Made by a program: the position numbers and the translations under genes
Source: Chitinophaga niastensis
GTDB lineage: Bacteria; Bacteroidota; Bacteroidia; Chitinophagales; Chitinophagaceae
Assembly (NCBI RefSeq): GCF_003014755.1
Contig: NZ_PYAW01000004.1
Coordinates: forward strand, 1-64,000
Length of the DNA stretch: 64,000 bases
Direction: 5' to 3'
Shown here: positions 35,240 to 45,404 of the stretch, one piece after another
Numbering within the stretch: position 1 is the first letter of the stretch
Layout: every line of letters starts with the position of its first letter
The notes under the pieces: generated by a model
What the model saw: the letters and a program-made list of their open reading frames with translations, nothing else
The model's database searches: none
Told to the model about the DNA's origin: nothing

Positions 35240-38200
35240 TTAGAAATTTAATTTAAGACCCATTGTGTAAGACCGGTAAGCGGGGAATGCTGTGTAATCC
35301 AAACCGGATGAGAGGTTGGCGTTACTTCCGCTGCTGTTCAGGTTAGTGTTTACTTCGGGGTCTGATCCTGTATATTTAGTGATGGTGAATAAATTTTGTA
35401 CGGAGCCATATACTTTAACGCCTCTCAGCGATTTCAAAAATGTATGGGCTATTGGAATATTGTATCCCAGTGTAATCATTTTGCAACGCAGATAAGAAGC
35501 ATTTTCTATAAAGCGGGAGTTGACAAAACCGCCATATGGTGTGGAATAGCCATCTCTTGGAATATCTGTGTTATCGTTGGTGGCAGTCCACCTGTTCAAT
35601 GCCGCTTTGCCAGGACCGGATTCCAGCACCAGCGCGGTAGCATTGTATAAACTGTAATCCAGTGCTCCCTGCAGGAAGATGCTCAGTTCAAAACCCTTGT
35701 AAGCGAAATTATTACTGATGCCATAAATGTAATGCGGGTTGGCATGACCCAGATAGGTGCGGTCATTGGCATCTATGATACCATCCGGTTTTCCGTTTGG
35801 CCCGCTGATATCCTTGTATTTTGGATCTCCCGGTTTGGCATTCGGCTGGGCAGGATGTGCTTCTCCTGCTTTGATCACACCATCATATTCATAACCGTAA
35901 AAGGTGCTCAGTTCCTGTCCCGGTGCCAGTTTGGTGAAGTCTACACCACGACCGCCATACGGGTTGGCTGTTTGTGTAATCACATACGGCCGGCCACCCA
36001 GGTCCAGACAGGTTTGTTTGTTATAGGCAATATTCAGCGTGGTATTCCATGTTAAACCATGGTTGATGATATTTTCTGTGGTGATAGATAATTCTATCCC
36101 TTTGTTTTCAATACTTCCGGCATTAACTGTTTGTGTGCTAAAGCCGTTCCAGTCTCCGATGGGAAGATCAAATATCAGGCTGTTTGTTTTCTTCCTGTAA
36201 TAATCAACGGTGGCAGCAATACGGTTGTTGAGGAATCCCATGTCCACGCCCAGATCCATCTGTGCAGTGCTCTCCCAGCGAAGGCTTTCATTGGGGAGAC
36301 GGGTAATTACAGTACCGCCGTAACTGGAGCTGCCTTGTCCCAGTGATACGTTGGTAGGTCCGTAAAGTGCCATGTAGATGTAATCACCGATCCTGTCGTT
36401 ACCGGTAAGGCCATAACCACCTCTGAATTTCAGGTTGGAAAAGACATGCAGGTTTTTGATGAATTCTTCTTCACTGGCTCTCCAGGCGAGGGAGCCGGAG
36501 GGGAAGTTACCAAAGCGGTAGTTACTACCAAAACGGGATGATCCATCCCGGCGCAGTGTGAAAGTAGCCAGGTATTTATCTTTCAGTGAATAGTTGAGGC
36601 GTCCGTAAGCAGAAGCCATCTTCACAGGTATTGTCAAACTGGTACTGGAAAGTCTTTCTGTACCGGCATCCAGGTTGTGATAAAGGAATGCATCGGTACT
36701 GAACCGCTGTACCTGTGAGTAGTGCCTGTCACTCAGATCCGATTGATAGGAAACACCCGCTACTACATTGATGGAATGGATTTTATTAAATAACTTTTTG
36801 TAAGTGAAATAAGTTTCTACCAGGTTACGGGTAACGGCAAGATCATTTATGCTGGCTTTTCCACCTACTTTTTCACCGTCTACCAGATCTCTCGGAAGAT
36901 AAGTCCCTTCCTTGGTAGTAGTATATTCCGTTCCTCCGTTTACACGGAAATTAAGTCCGTCCATGATCAGGTAGTCGGCATAGGCATTGATATTGATCTT
37001 GTTTTCAAATCTTTCATTGGTAGGCGCCATCAGCCATGCCAGCGGATTATCTCTTCCTTTGAACCTCGCGTAAGTGCCGTCGTCATTATACACCGGCAGG
37101 GCAGGAGAGGCGGTTAAAACGCCGTACATCACATTGGAGGGTACGATGTTACCATCATAGGTTTTGAAATTGGTAAAGGAATGGGAGCCGTATACGTTGG
37201 CGCCCACTTTGAAGCGGGAGCTGAACTGTTTATCATAGTTCAGTCTTACAGAGTACCTTTCAAAATTGGTATTTTTCAATGCGCCTTCCTGTTTGAAATA
37301 GTTGGCAGACAAGGCTACCTTGCTGTCATCTGTACCACCGCTTACGCTGAGGCTATGGCTCTGCACTGTGGCAGGCCGGGTGGCTAATTTAAACCAGTCG
37401 TTATTCCGGCCACTGGCCAGATCGGCAGCGGTATAATAGGCAGGCTGGCCTTTTTCAATGGCCTTGGCATTGGTTACCTGCATATTTTCCAGGCCATTCA
37501 TTTTATCATATTCCTTAATGATCTTTTGCGTACCGTAGTAACCATCATATTGAATGCTGGGTTTACCGGTCTTTCCTCTTTTGGTGGTAATCATTACCAC
37601 GCCGTTGGCGCCACGGGCGCCATAGATGGCGGTGGAAGAGGCATCCTTGAGGATCTGTATATCATCAATATCATTAGGGTTGATGTCTTTTCCTGTTTCA
37701 GAAGGGAAACCATCTACTACATACAGTGGTTCGTTGGTAGATTTGATGGAGTTGCCGCCGCGGATACGTACGATGGTTTGTCCGCCCGGAGCTGCGTTCG
37801 ACTGGCTTACCTGTACCCCTGCTGCACGTCCCTGTATGGCCTGTGCTGCGTTGGAAGTTACGCCGCCGATGTTCATCTGATCGCTGGAAATGGAGCTGAC
37901 AGAACCGGTCAGGTCTTTTTTCTTAGTGGTACCGTAACCTACTACCACTATATCTGTGAGGTTGGAAACATCTGCCTCCAGCACTACTTTGAAGGTAGTT
38001 GTTTTACCATCCAGTTTTACAGACCATGGTTTAAAACCTACCATAGAAAACTCCAGTGTTTCACCGGCGTTGGCGTTGATAGCAAAGCTGCCGTCTACTT
38101 TGGTAACGGTGCCCTGTCTGGTGCCTTTTACGGTTACCGTGGCGCCGGGTAATGGCTGGCCTTTATCGCTGGTAACAATACCATGTATTTCTATTGGTGG

Positions 38201-38593
38201 TGGCGGTGTACTGGCAGGTTGCGCTTCGGTCTTTGTTTTCACAATAATGGCACCGCCTTCAATCGTGTAGGTCAGTGGTTGATTACGCATGTAAATGTTC
38301 AGTGCATCGCTTACAGGCATATTATTTACCACGAGGTTGGCCTTACCGGTTTTTTCCAGCAACGCTTCATCTGCCAGGATATTAAGACCTGTTTGTTTAT
38401 TGATCTCACGGAATACTTGTTTGGCAGTTGCATTCTTAAAAGACAGGCTGACAACCTGGTCCGGGATTCTTGCTGCGCTCACCTGTACGCCGGTGGCGAG
38501 GAAGAGCAGGGTCAGTAATTTCCTGACCCTTGCATGTTTCGTTGGACGCCGGTTTCTATTATACCGGGTACAGGCAATAGTACTTAATTGCAT
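35240..38593 (-). CDS. SusC/RagA-family TonB-dependent transporter with STN domain
   Basis: 1117 residues. The order is signal peptide, STN signalling domain (about 48-120, VSLSFKNATAKQVFREIN), carboxypeptidase-regulatory-like beta sandwich (about 132-205, GIVTSDKGQPLPGATVTVKG), plug with the TonB box region (DIVVVGYGTTKKKDLTGSVS) and barrel to the C-terminal SYTMGLKLNF. The STN domain means it signals to the FecR/ECF pair encoded upstream, so transport and induction are coupled. Partner of the SusD-like protein. Confidence 0.96.
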   Translation of the reverse strand: MQLSTIACTRYNRNRRPTKHARVRKLLTLLFLATGVQVSAARIPDQVVSLSFKNATAKQVFREINKQTGLNILADEALLEKTGKANLVVNNMPVSDALNIYMRNQPLTYTIEGGAIIVKTKTEAQPASTPPPPIEIHGIVTSDKGQPLPGATVTVKGTRQGTVTKVDGSFAINANAGETLEFSMVGFKPWSVKLDGKTTTFKVVLEADVSNLTDIVVVGYGTTKKKDLTGSVSSISSDQMNIGGVTSNAAQAIQGRAAGVQVSQSNAAPGGQTIVRIRGGNSIKSTNEPLYVVDGFPSETGKDINPNDIDDIQILKDASSTAIYGARGANGVVMITTKRGKTGKPSIQYDGYYGTQKIIKEYDKMNGLENMQVTNAKAIEKGQPAYYTAADLASGRNNDWFKLATRPATVQSHSLSVSGGTDDSKVALSANYFKQEGALKNTNFERYSVRLNYDKQFSSRFKVGANVYGSHSFTNFKTYDGNIVPSNVMYGVLTASPALPVYNDDGTYARFKGRDNPLAWLMAPTNERFENKININAYADYLIMDGLNFRVNGGTEYTTTKEGTYLPRDLVDGEKVGGKASINDLAVTRNLVETYFTYKKLFNKIHSINVVAGVSYQSDLSDRHYSQVQRFSTDAFLYHNLDAGTERLSSTSLTIPVKMASAYGRLNYSLKDKYLATFTLRRDGSSRFGSNYRFGNFPSGSLAWRASEEEFIKNLHVFSNLKFRGGYGLTGNDRIGDYIYMALYGPTNVSLGQGSSSYGGTVITRLPNESLRWESTAQMDLGVDMGFLNNRIAATVDYYRKKTNSLIFDLPIGDWNGFSTQTVNAGSIENKGIELSITTENIINHGLTWNTTLNIAYNKQTCLDLGGRPYVITQTANPYGGRGVDFTKLAPGQELSTFYGYEYDGVIKAGEAHPAQPNAKPGDPKYKDISGPNGKPDGIIDANDRTYLGHANPHYIYGISNNFAYKGFELSIFLQGALDYSLYNATALVLESGPGKAALNRWTATNDNTDIPRDGYSTPYGGFVNSRFIENASYLRCKMITLGYNIPIAHTFLKSLRGVKVYGSVQNLFTITKYTGSDPEVNTNLNSSGSNANLSSGLDYTAFPAYRSYTMGLKLNF

Positions 38594-38740
38594 ACTTCTG
38601 CTGAATTTAGATTTAGGTGAATGGTTTGGTTACTATCTTCTTCTGTAGTAATTAATACGCCGGCTTACAGGCCTTCTTTGGTTGATATTATTGTTCACAT
38701 TACGTGTTACTTCCTTACTATGCTTATTTTCTGTTCACTG

Positions 38741-39961
38741 TTAGTCTCCCTGAACAATCAGTTTTTTACCTTCTATTCTGAATAAAATATCATTGGCATT
38801 CAGCATTTTTAATACATTCAGCAGGGTGCTGTTACGGCTTATCATACCAAAGAATTTTCTTGGTTTGATATGGCCTTCGTATACAATTTCCACATCATAC
38901 CAATGTGAAAACTGCCTCAGCACAGCCGTCAGGTCTGTGCTCTCAAACTGGAAATAGCCTTCTTTCCAGGCTACTATTTCTTCTGTGTTGATACCTGATA
39001 CTCTTTTTAAGTTGCCATTGGGGCTTACCTGCGATTGCTCTCCGGGAGCAAGTTGTATACTGCCCTTATCACTGTTTATTTTTACGGCTCCTTCCAGCAA
39101 AGTGGTATTGATGGTGGCCTCATCTGCATAGGAGTTGATATTAAAATGGGTGCCCAGCACTTCCACAGTCATATTATTCACCTGAATACGAAAGGGTTTA
39201 TGTGCATCGTGGGCGATTTCAAAATAAGCTTCGCCTTTGAGTTCAATTTTCCGTTCATTGCCTGCAAAAGCAGCAGGGAAGCGGATGGAGGAAGCGGCAT
39301 TCAGCCATATTTTACTTCCATCGGCCAGTACCAAAGGATAGGTTTCGCCAGGGGCGGTGGTGAGGGTGTTATACAGGGGAGTGGCGGTTTCCCCGTTTGT
39401 TTTTACATATACGAGCTGTCCGCCTTTATTTATGACGCTACTGTTGCCCTGTTGAGCCAGTTGCTGCATGGCGGCGCTGTCCAGCACAATCTGTTGCCCG
39501 TTTGCCAGGGTAAGTACCGCTTTGTTTTTACCCGGGGCTACATCCGTTTTTACGGGTGTTTTCACAGTTGTAGCGGCCAGCTTTTTGTGCTGATGATTTG
39601 CCATAAACAGGTAACCTACCGGGATGCTTATCCCCAAAATGGCTACAGCAGCAGCCAGCCTGAATTTGCCAATATTTTTCCCGCGTTGGTTTATATGGAT
39701 AACAGGAGATGCCTGTATATGCTTTAACAGCTCTTTTCTGACCCTGTCTCCCGGTTCGCCGGATTCCAATGTGGTAACGGGCGTAACCTGCCGGAATGCC
39801 TGCTGCATTTCGTTTAACAGCGTACGGTTGGCGGCATCCTGCCGGAGGTAGTCCATCAGCTCAATAGCTTCCTGCGGACTGCATCTCCGTTGTTGCCAGC
39901 GTTGCAGCAATTGTTGGTAATAGGCTTCGTTCCTTTCTATTGGCATATATATACTATCCAA
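38741..39961 (-). CDS. FecR-family anti-sigma factor (DUF4974)
   Basis: 406 residues. N-terminal cytoplasmic helical domain, one membrane helix (about 127-147, AAAVAILGISIPVGYLFMA), FecR domain (about 205-300, APGETYPLVLADGSKIWLNAASSI, then GEAYFEIAHDAHKPF) and a C-terminal STN-like DUF4974 ending KLIVQGD. It holds the ECF sigma factor until the SusC STN domain signals. An alternative start (Met6) exists at 39946. Confidence 0.94.
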   Translation of the reverse strand: MDSIYMPIERNEAYYQQLLQRWQQRRCSPQEAIELMDYLRQDAANRTLLNEMQQAFRQVTPVTTLESGEPGDRVRKELLKHIQASPVIHINQRGKNIGKFRLAAAVAILGISIPVGYLFMANHQHKKLAATTVKTPVKTDVAPGKNKAVLTLANGQQIVLDSAAMQQLAQQGNSSVINKGGQLVYVKTNGETATPLYNTLTTAPGETYPLVLADGSKIWLNAASSIRFPAAFAGNERKIELKGEAYFEIAHDAHKPFRIQVNNMTVEVLGTHFNINSYADEATINTTLLEGAVKINSDKGSIQLAPGEQSQVSPNGNLKRVSGINTEEIVAWKEGYFQFESTDLTAVLRQFSHWYDVEIVYEGHIKPRKFFGMISRNSTLLNVLKMLNANDILFRIEGKKLIVQGD

Positions 39962-39999
39962 AAAGAAAGAAGTAGGGTGGGTCCTTTTAAAAATATTTT

Positions 40000-40611
40000 T
40001 TAGTCGGTGATACGATCCAGTACCAGCGTAGAGAAAATGAGCAGGGGAAGAATCCCGTCGGTATTCGTATAAAAGAAATATTTTATGCTTTTCATGGCCA
40101 GCACCATATGCTCCTTTACGGTATTGCGGGAGATGCCTAATTCCAGTGCTACTTCTTCATAGCTTTTACTTTCTTCCCGGCATAATTTAAACACTTTTTG
40201 TCGCTGTGGGGGCAATTGTCCGATTGCTTCGTGCAATAATGATTCATATTCTTTCCATAACAGCCGGGTGTCTGCATCGTTGGTTTCATGATGCAGTTGC
40301 TGCATTACCTGCACGCGGAGGGCCTCATCAGCAGTTATTTTCTTTAGTAACTTAAATACATGATTACGGGTAATGCGGTACAGGTAACCGCTGAAAGACA
40401 GTGCAGGATTGATCCGCTCCCTTATCTCCCATATCTTTATAAACACTTCCTGCAGTGCATCTTCCGCTAATTCAGGGACATTAATAAAGTGAAGGATATA
40501 GGTGTAAAGGGAAGGGTAGTAATGATTATATAATGTTATATAAGCATCTGCATCCCCTTGTTGCAGCTTCCGCAACAGAGCAGCTTCTTCATTGCACACT
40601 GAATTCTCCAT
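40000..40611 (-). CDS. ECF RNA polymerase sigma-70 factor
   Basis: 203 residues. Region 2: LQQGDADAYITLYNHYYPSLY and EDALQEVFIKIWEIRERI. Region 4: AIGQLPPQRQKVFKLCREESKSYEEVALELGISRNTVKEH. The C-terminus adds a hydrophobic tail (GILPLLIFSTLVLDRI), common in Bacteroidota sigma factors of this group. It should drive the SusCD operon downstream and be restrained by FecR. A near -7 box occurs upstream on the minus strand. Confidence 0.95.
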   Translation of the reverse strand: MENSVCNEEAALLRKLQQGDADAYITLYNHYYPSLYTYILHFINVPELAEDALQEVFIKIWEIRERINPALSFSGYLYRITRNHVFKLLKKITADEALRVQVMQQLHHETNDADTRLLWKEYESLLHEAIGQLPPQRQKVFKLCREESKSYEEVALELGISRNTVKEHMVLAMKSIKYFFYTNTDGILPLLIFSTLVLDRITD

Positions 40612-40782
40612 TTGACAACTAAAATAAGAATTTATTGAAACTTAATGCTGTCTTTTTTGGATTTTATCTTATCTCCGGGATAGCCATCCATCAGCCTCAA
40701 ACGTATCATTATACTATTATCAGCATAAAGTTCACCTGCAATCAAGTAATTTTATTGCTGGTAACATTATACTTGTTTCATC

Positions 40783-41355
40783 ATGACAGACAAAATAAAA
40801 ATACTGGCCATTTCAGGAAGTACGAGAAAATCTTCTTCCAATCATCTCCTCATCAAGGCTATTGCGGATCTGGCAGCGGATAAATTTGAAGTGAGCCTTT
40901 TTGAAGGACTAACAGACATCCCTCATTTTAATCCCGATCTGGATAATGGCAATGCACCCGCACAAGTAGTGGATTTTCGTAAACAATTGGATGCAGCAGA
41001 TGCTATATTGATTTGTACACCGGAATATGCTATTGGCGTGCCTGGTACTTTAAAAAATGCAGTTGACTGGACCGTTTCCTCTATGCAGTTTTCTAAGAAA
41101 CCGGTAGCGCTGGTAACAGCGGGTACATCAGGTTTTAAAGCGCATCAATCGCTTTTAGGAACGCTGTTAATTATAGAAGCTAAAATAACAAATGAAACGC
41201 AGTTGGTTATTTCCGGTGTTAAAACAAAAATGAATGAGCAGGGGATAATCACTAATGAAGAAACATTGGATGGTGTAAATAAACTGATAGCATCTCTCGC
41301 CGGCATCGTTGACAATAGTGTTACGGAGCTGCTGCCTGCACCTACACTTTTTTAG
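40783..41355 (+). CDS. NADPH-dependent FMN reductase
   Basis: 190 residues, flavodoxin fold. ILAISGSTRKSSSNHLLIKAI binds the FMN phosphate, and ICTPEYAIGVPGTLKNAVDWTVSS is the family core that contacts the isoalloxazine. It should reduce quinones or azo dyes, or supply reduced FMN, using NADPH in the cytoplasm. Transcribed alone, divergently from the sigma factor gene. Confidence 0.9.
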   Translation: MTDKIKILAISGSTRKSSSNHLLIKAIADLAADKFEVSLFEGLTDIPHFNPDLDNGNAPAQVVDFRKQLDAADAILICTPEYAIGVPGTLKNAVDWTVSSMQFSKKPVALVTAGTSGFKAHQSLLGTLLIIEAKITNETQLVISGVKTKMNEQGIITNEETLDGVNKLIASLAGIVDNSVTELLPAPTLF

Positions 41356-41396
41356 GTAGCTGCTGATGTTTTGTTTGAAGACAGTTTGTTGAATAC

Positions 41397-41440
41397 AATA
41401 CAAAATCCGGTACGGCTGTATACCGGATTTTGTATTTTTA
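41397..41440. terminator. Hairpin terminator
   Basis: aatacaaaatccggta (41397-41412) pairs with taccggattttgtatt (41421-41436) followed by Ts. Confidence 0.85.
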
Positions 41441-41493
41441 AATGTATCCGGCTGTATGTAACAGTCCCTGAAAAGTTGTATTTTCAATAGTAA

Positions 41494-42399
41494 ATGTTTA
41501 AGCAGCTAGAGCAACCTTACCCCACTATTACTAATAACCGTTACCGGTTATTAGTGTCGCTTGCATTTGGTGTATTCATAGCGCTGTTTTTACTGGTATT
41601 TACTCCTTTTGGTCTTTCTGGTTTTGATGACCGGAGACTGCTCATTTCCTGTGCCGTTTTTGGCATCATTACCACCACACTTATATTTATTTGTTCCTGG
41701 GCACTACCGCGTCTTTGGCCTGGTACTTTCGGGGAGGAGAACAATACAGTGGGCGCAGAAATAGGGATGCTCCTGATTACCATATTTATAATAGGATTGG
41801 GCAACCAGCTCTTTGCTCATTTTTACCTGCATGCTTCATTTTCCATAATAAGTATTTTGTGGTACCAGATGGCTACGCTGGTGGTAAGCGTATTACCTCT
41901 TACTATACTGGTAATGCGTTCTCAGTTGCGCTTGCAAAAGAAATACGCAGCTGCAGCCAACATGCTCAACACAGCGGTGCAGGGATGGCCTGAGAACGGA
42001 TCCGCAACATCAGACAGCAACTTACCGGAACAAAATATCCGTATAGCTGCTGAGCAGACCAAAGACGACCTGTTGTTGAGAGCAGGGGAGCTAATCTATA
42101 TTGTAGCGGCAGATAATTACATCCGGGTATATTACCGGTTGGGGAATAAGGTGCAATCGGTAGTGCTGCGTAGTACACTTAAGAAAGCCGCAGCAGGACT
42201 GCAGGCATATCCCCATTTTTTACGCTGTCACCGTACCTATCTTGTAAACATGGATAAGGTGATTCATGTAAGTGGCAATGCACAGGGCTACAAACTGCAC
42301 CTGGGTGATGTTTCTGAAGAGATACCAGTATCCCGCCACCTGAATAAAACGATCACTGCATTATTGATGAAGAGCAAATCAGTAATAAATAACCCATAA
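41494..42399 (+). CDS. Membrane-bound LytTR transcription regulator
   Basis: 301 residues. Four membrane helices (about residues 20-145) precede a C-terminal LytTR DNA-binding domain (about 200-300): LLLRAGELIYIVAADNYIRVYY, then FLRCHRTYLVNMDKVIHV. No REC domain is present, so it is a one-component membrane-tethered regulator, a form common in Bacteroidota. Target unknown; the next gene, in the same direction, is a membrane protein. Confidence 0.88.
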   Translation: MFKQLEQPYPTITNNRYRLLVSLAFGVFIALFLLVFTPFGLSGFDDRRLLISCAVFGIITTTLIFICSWALPRLWPGTFGEENNTVGAEIGMLLITIFIIGLGNQLFAHFYLHASFSIISILWYQMATLVVSVLPLTILVMRSQLRLQKKYAAAANMLNTAVQGWPENGSATSDSNLPEQNIRIAAEQTKDDLLLRAGELIYIVAADNYIRVYYRLGNKVQSVVLRSTLKKAAAGLQAYPHFLRCHRTYLVNMDKVIHVSGNAQGYKLHLGDVSEEIPVSRHLNKTITALLMKSKSVINNP

Positions 42400-42515
42400 A
42401 CACTTCCCATTCACCCCCTGGTCTTCCCGTTGGCCACTTTGTTTGCATTTAACCCCATATTGCTTGCTGGTAGTCCCTTTCGTCAGATAGGTACTATAGT
42501 CTTTCCCATCTTTGC

Positions 42516-43193
42516 ATGAAATACTTTTTTATGCAAAACTTCTTTTCTGCAGTGTTGGCGATACATATTGCCGGTGGCACACTGTCTTTAATTACCGGCA
42601 TGCTGGCGATTACTACACAAAAGGGCGGACGGCATCACCGCATTAATGGTAAACTTTATTGTGCCGGTATGACCATTATTTTTATCACGGCCATTGCCAT
42701 GGCGCTGATCAAAGAACTGACCTTTTTGTTGATGGTGAGCTTTTTTAGCTATCATCAACTGGTAAGAGGCTACCGTGCGTTATACCTGAAAAAATTGCAT
42801 AAGGGGCAACGGATGACATGGGTGGATGTATTGATCAACAGCATTGCGGCCGTGTTTATGATCTGTTTGCTGGCATGGGGACTTACAGGCGATTGGAGTT
42901 TGCTGCGTATTGTTGCCATTGTTTTTGGTTTGTCGGGTATACTGGTTGTTACATTGGACGTACGTAAATTTTATGTACGACCGGTAGAAAAGCAGCATTG
43001 GTTTTACAGCCATATCAGTGGCATGGGTGGAGCATACATTGCTACAATTACTGCCTTCCTGGTGGTAAATGTACGTTTCCTGCCAGGTTGGATAGTATGG
43101 CTGGGACCTTTAACGGTAGGACTGGTGATCATTAATATTACCATTGCGCGGTATAAAAGAAAATTTAAGAAAGTTTTACAGGAGGCTGTTTAA
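42516..43193 (+). CDS. Multi-pass membrane protein (DUF2306-like)
   Basis: 225 residues with six to seven membrane helices. The N-terminal FSAVLAIHIAGGTLSLITGM and GGRHHRINGKLYCAGM histidine cluster resemble the DUF2306 group. A second ATG at codon 6 (42531) fits better with the candidate -7 element CATCTTTG at 42507-42514. Function unknown. The 3' end overlaps its own terminator. Confidence 0.75.
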   Translation: MKYFFMQNFFSAVLAIHIAGGTLSLITGMLAITTQKGGRHHRINGKLYCAGMTIIFITAIAMALIKELTFLLMVSFFSYHQLVRGYRALYLKKLHKGQRMTWVDVLINSIAAVFMICLLAWGLTGDWSLLRIVAIVFGLSGILVVTLDVRKFYVRPVEKQHWFYSHISGMGGAYIATITAFLVVNVRFLPGWIVWLGPLTVGLVIINITIARYKRKFKKVLQEAV

Positions 43194-43215
43194 TTTTTAT
43201 TTAAACAGCCTCCTG
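43179..43215. terminator. Hairpin terminator overlapping a stop codon
   Basis: caggaggctgtttaa (43179-43193) pairs exactly with ttaaacagcctcctg (43201-43215) with Ts between and around. The left arm includes the last codons and the TAA of the membrane protein gene. Confidence 0.85.
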
Positions 43216-43229
43216 GTGTCAGCTATTAT

Positions 43230-45188
43230 TTACTGAATTGAATACGTTGCATTTTCAGTGATACTTTTCCATTTATCCGTCCGGAAAGGAGCTGCCGGGA
43301 ATCCTTCTTTATTAAAAAGATTATCTTCCAGGTTATCATCTGCCCATCCGTAACGCACTGCTACAGGGCTGTTTACTTCATCGGCATAAACAATGATTTT
43401 GTTGCCTTCCACATATGCTTTTGCATAATGAAATTGCTGATCGGCGCCTGCTATTTCAAAGCCTTTGATATAGCCGTATTTATCTTTTACCACTAAGCCG
43501 CTACCAGTACCGGAGAAGCTGATGGTAGCCTTGTTACCGGTTATTTGCATGGACTGGTACACAGGGCCGCTAAACACAATATCTTTTCCGTAGGTGTTAT
43601 GCAGTGCTGCGGCAGCGAGCCTTTTGCCTACATCCTGTTTGTTTTTAGGATGAATATCTTTGGACTCACCAATATCAGTAATCACCGCCATACCGGTGTT
43701 AGGAAGCGATAGGGTAAGTGTTTGTGCTTCGCGTAATTCTGCCCAGGTGCTGCCCGTTTTGCTGTTGCCATTAGAGGCACTGTAGCTGGCCAGTTGTACA
43801 AAATAAAAAGGGAAATCGCCCTGGTGCCACAGTCTGCGCCAGTCGCTGATCATGAGCGGGAATGCTTTTCTGTATTGGTAAGCACGATCTGCATTGCTTT
43901 CGCCCTGGTACCAGATAGCACCTTTAATAGCAAAGGGCAGTATAGGGTTGATCATGGCGTTATATAACAGTGATGGGTAACTGTTAGGGCTCACACCTGT
44001 TGATGCGGGGGCCGTTGCTTCTATATGGAAAGCCCATGCACCGGCGAGTGATTCCTTTTTGTTATCGATCGTGATATATAAATTGTCGGCTTCGCCGTAA
44101 AACCCGCCGCCACCGCCGGTATCTTCTACTCTTACGGCTATCACGTTGTTACCTTCTTTTAAGATCCCCGCCGGAATTTTATAGGTGCGTACAACATTGT
44201 ACTGCGAGCTGCTGCCTACCTGTATGCCATTTACATAAGTGATATCGTTGTCGTCCATAGTACCCAAATTTAGCACAGCAGGTTTGCCCGCGTTGGGGGC
44301 AGTTACCCGGATATTTTTCCGGAACCATACCGTACCATCAAAATCGGGTAATTGTTGTTGTTCCCAGTAGCCCGGTACCTGCATGGTAGGCCATGCCTCA
44401 TCATTGGCTGTTACACCTTTCCAGGTGGCAACAGTGGCGGCGTCCGGGAGACTGCCCTGTAGCGCTTTTACTGTTTTTAATAATTTGGTGTTGTGCTGAA
44501 TGGCAAAGGAGTCGAGGTTCAGCACCGGTGTATTTTTCATCAGCGCGCTAAATTCTTCGCTGCTGGCAAGTCCTTCCCGGCTGATCCATGTTTCTACATT
44601 AGTACCGCCCCAGGAGGTATGTATAAGCCCGATAGGGATGTGCAATTGCTCATGGAGCGTTTGTGCGAAAAAATAACCTACTGCGGTGAAATCGCCGGTA
44701 TTGGCGGGTGTGGCGGGTTTCCAGCTACCGGGCAGGATGTCATCTTTAGGTTTATCTGAAATATCTTTGGGCAGATAGAAATGCCGTATAGCGGGATAGT
44801 TGGCCTGTGCTATTTCCTGGTTGGCCTGTAATACACCGTTTACAGGATATTCCATATTCGATTGCCCGGAGCATACCCATACATCACCCAACAGGATATC
44901 GTTTAAGGTAATGGTGTTTTTCCCTTTTATCAATAAATTATAAGGTCCGCCAGCTTGTTCAGGTTGCAGTAATATTTTCCATTTGCCGTCTTTATCTGCC
45001 TTTGTTGTTTTTATCTGCTGATGAAATTGTACGGTAATCTTTTCGTTCTTATCTGCCCAACCCCATATAGGAATGGGTTTGTCACGCTGCAGTACCATGC
45101 TGTCTCCAAATATTTTAGGTAAACGAACAGTGGCAGATGCAATGGAATTAATCATTGACACCGCAATGAATAAAAGCGCTTTTTTCAT
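43230..45188 (-). CDS. Sialate O-acetylesterase (SGNH family)
   Basis: About 652 residues from the ATG at 45188, which gives a clean signal peptide (KKALLFIAVSMINSIASA). The SGNH core is split: GDVWVCSGQSNMEYPV holds the nucleophile Ser, IWYQGESNADRAYQYRKAF holds the Gly/Asn oxyanion residues, and VITDIGESKDIHPKNKQ holds the Asp-x-x-His. A galactose-binding beta-sandwich is inserted between (about 270-390, VLNLGTMDDNDITYVNGIQVG). It should remove O-acetyl groups from sialic acid or decorated xylan/pectin oligosaccharides in the periplasm. Confidence 0.92.
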   Translation of the reverse strand: MKKALLFIAVSMINSIASATVRLPKIFGDSMVLQRDKPIPIWGWADKNEKITVQFHQQIKTTKADKDGKWKILLQPEQAGGPYNLLIKGKNTITLNDILLGDVWVCSGQSNMEYPVNGVLQANQEIAQANYPAIRHFYLPKDISDKPKDDILPGSWKPATPANTGDFTAVGYFFAQTLHEQLHIPIGLIHTSWGGTNVETWISREGLASSEEFSALMKNTPVLNLDSFAIQHNTKLLKTVKALQGSLPDAATVATWKGVTANDEAWPTMQVPGYWEQQQLPDFDGTVWFRKNIRVTAPNAGKPAVLNLGTMDDNDITYVNGIQVGSSSQYNVVRTYKIPAGILKEGNNVIAVRVEDTGGGGGFYGEADNLYITIDNKKESLAGAWAFHIEATAPASTGVSPNSYPSLLYNAMINPILPFAIKGAIWYQGESNADRAYQYRKAFPLMISDWRRLWHQGDFPFYFVQLASYSASNGNSKTGSTWAELREAQTLTLSLPNTGMAVITDIGESKDIHPKNKQDVGKRLAAAALHNTYGKDIVFSGPVYQSMQITGNKATISFSGTGSGLVVKDKYGYIKGFEIAGADQQFHYAKAYVEGNKIIVYADEVNSPVAVRYGWADDNLEDNLFNKEGFPAAPFRTDKWKSITENATYSIQ

Positions 45189-45325
45189 AATTGTCATGTT
45201 ACTTGGCTATATGCGTAATAGTGAAGGGGAGTACCCCGTGGAATCGTCATGCAATCATAAATGTAATAAAGACATTCTTCATTTTATAGTCAGGGGTGTA
45301 AATATTTGTGGGCAGTAGGATTAAT

Positions 45326-45364
45326 AAGAAACGGGGCTAACCTATTTGGTTAGCCCCGTTTCTT
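45326..45364. terminator. Hairpin terminator
   Basis: aagaaacggggctaacc (45326-45342) pairs exactly with ggttagccccgtttctt (45348-45364). Confidence 0.88.
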
Positions 45365-45404
45365 GTTGTTGGTACAAGCTCTTCAGCCTTGTTGCGTATA
45401 ATAA

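Noticed and set aside
37526-38152. 208-residue plus-strand ORF inside the SusC gene
   Set aside because: Antisense shadow of a clear TonB-dependent transporter.
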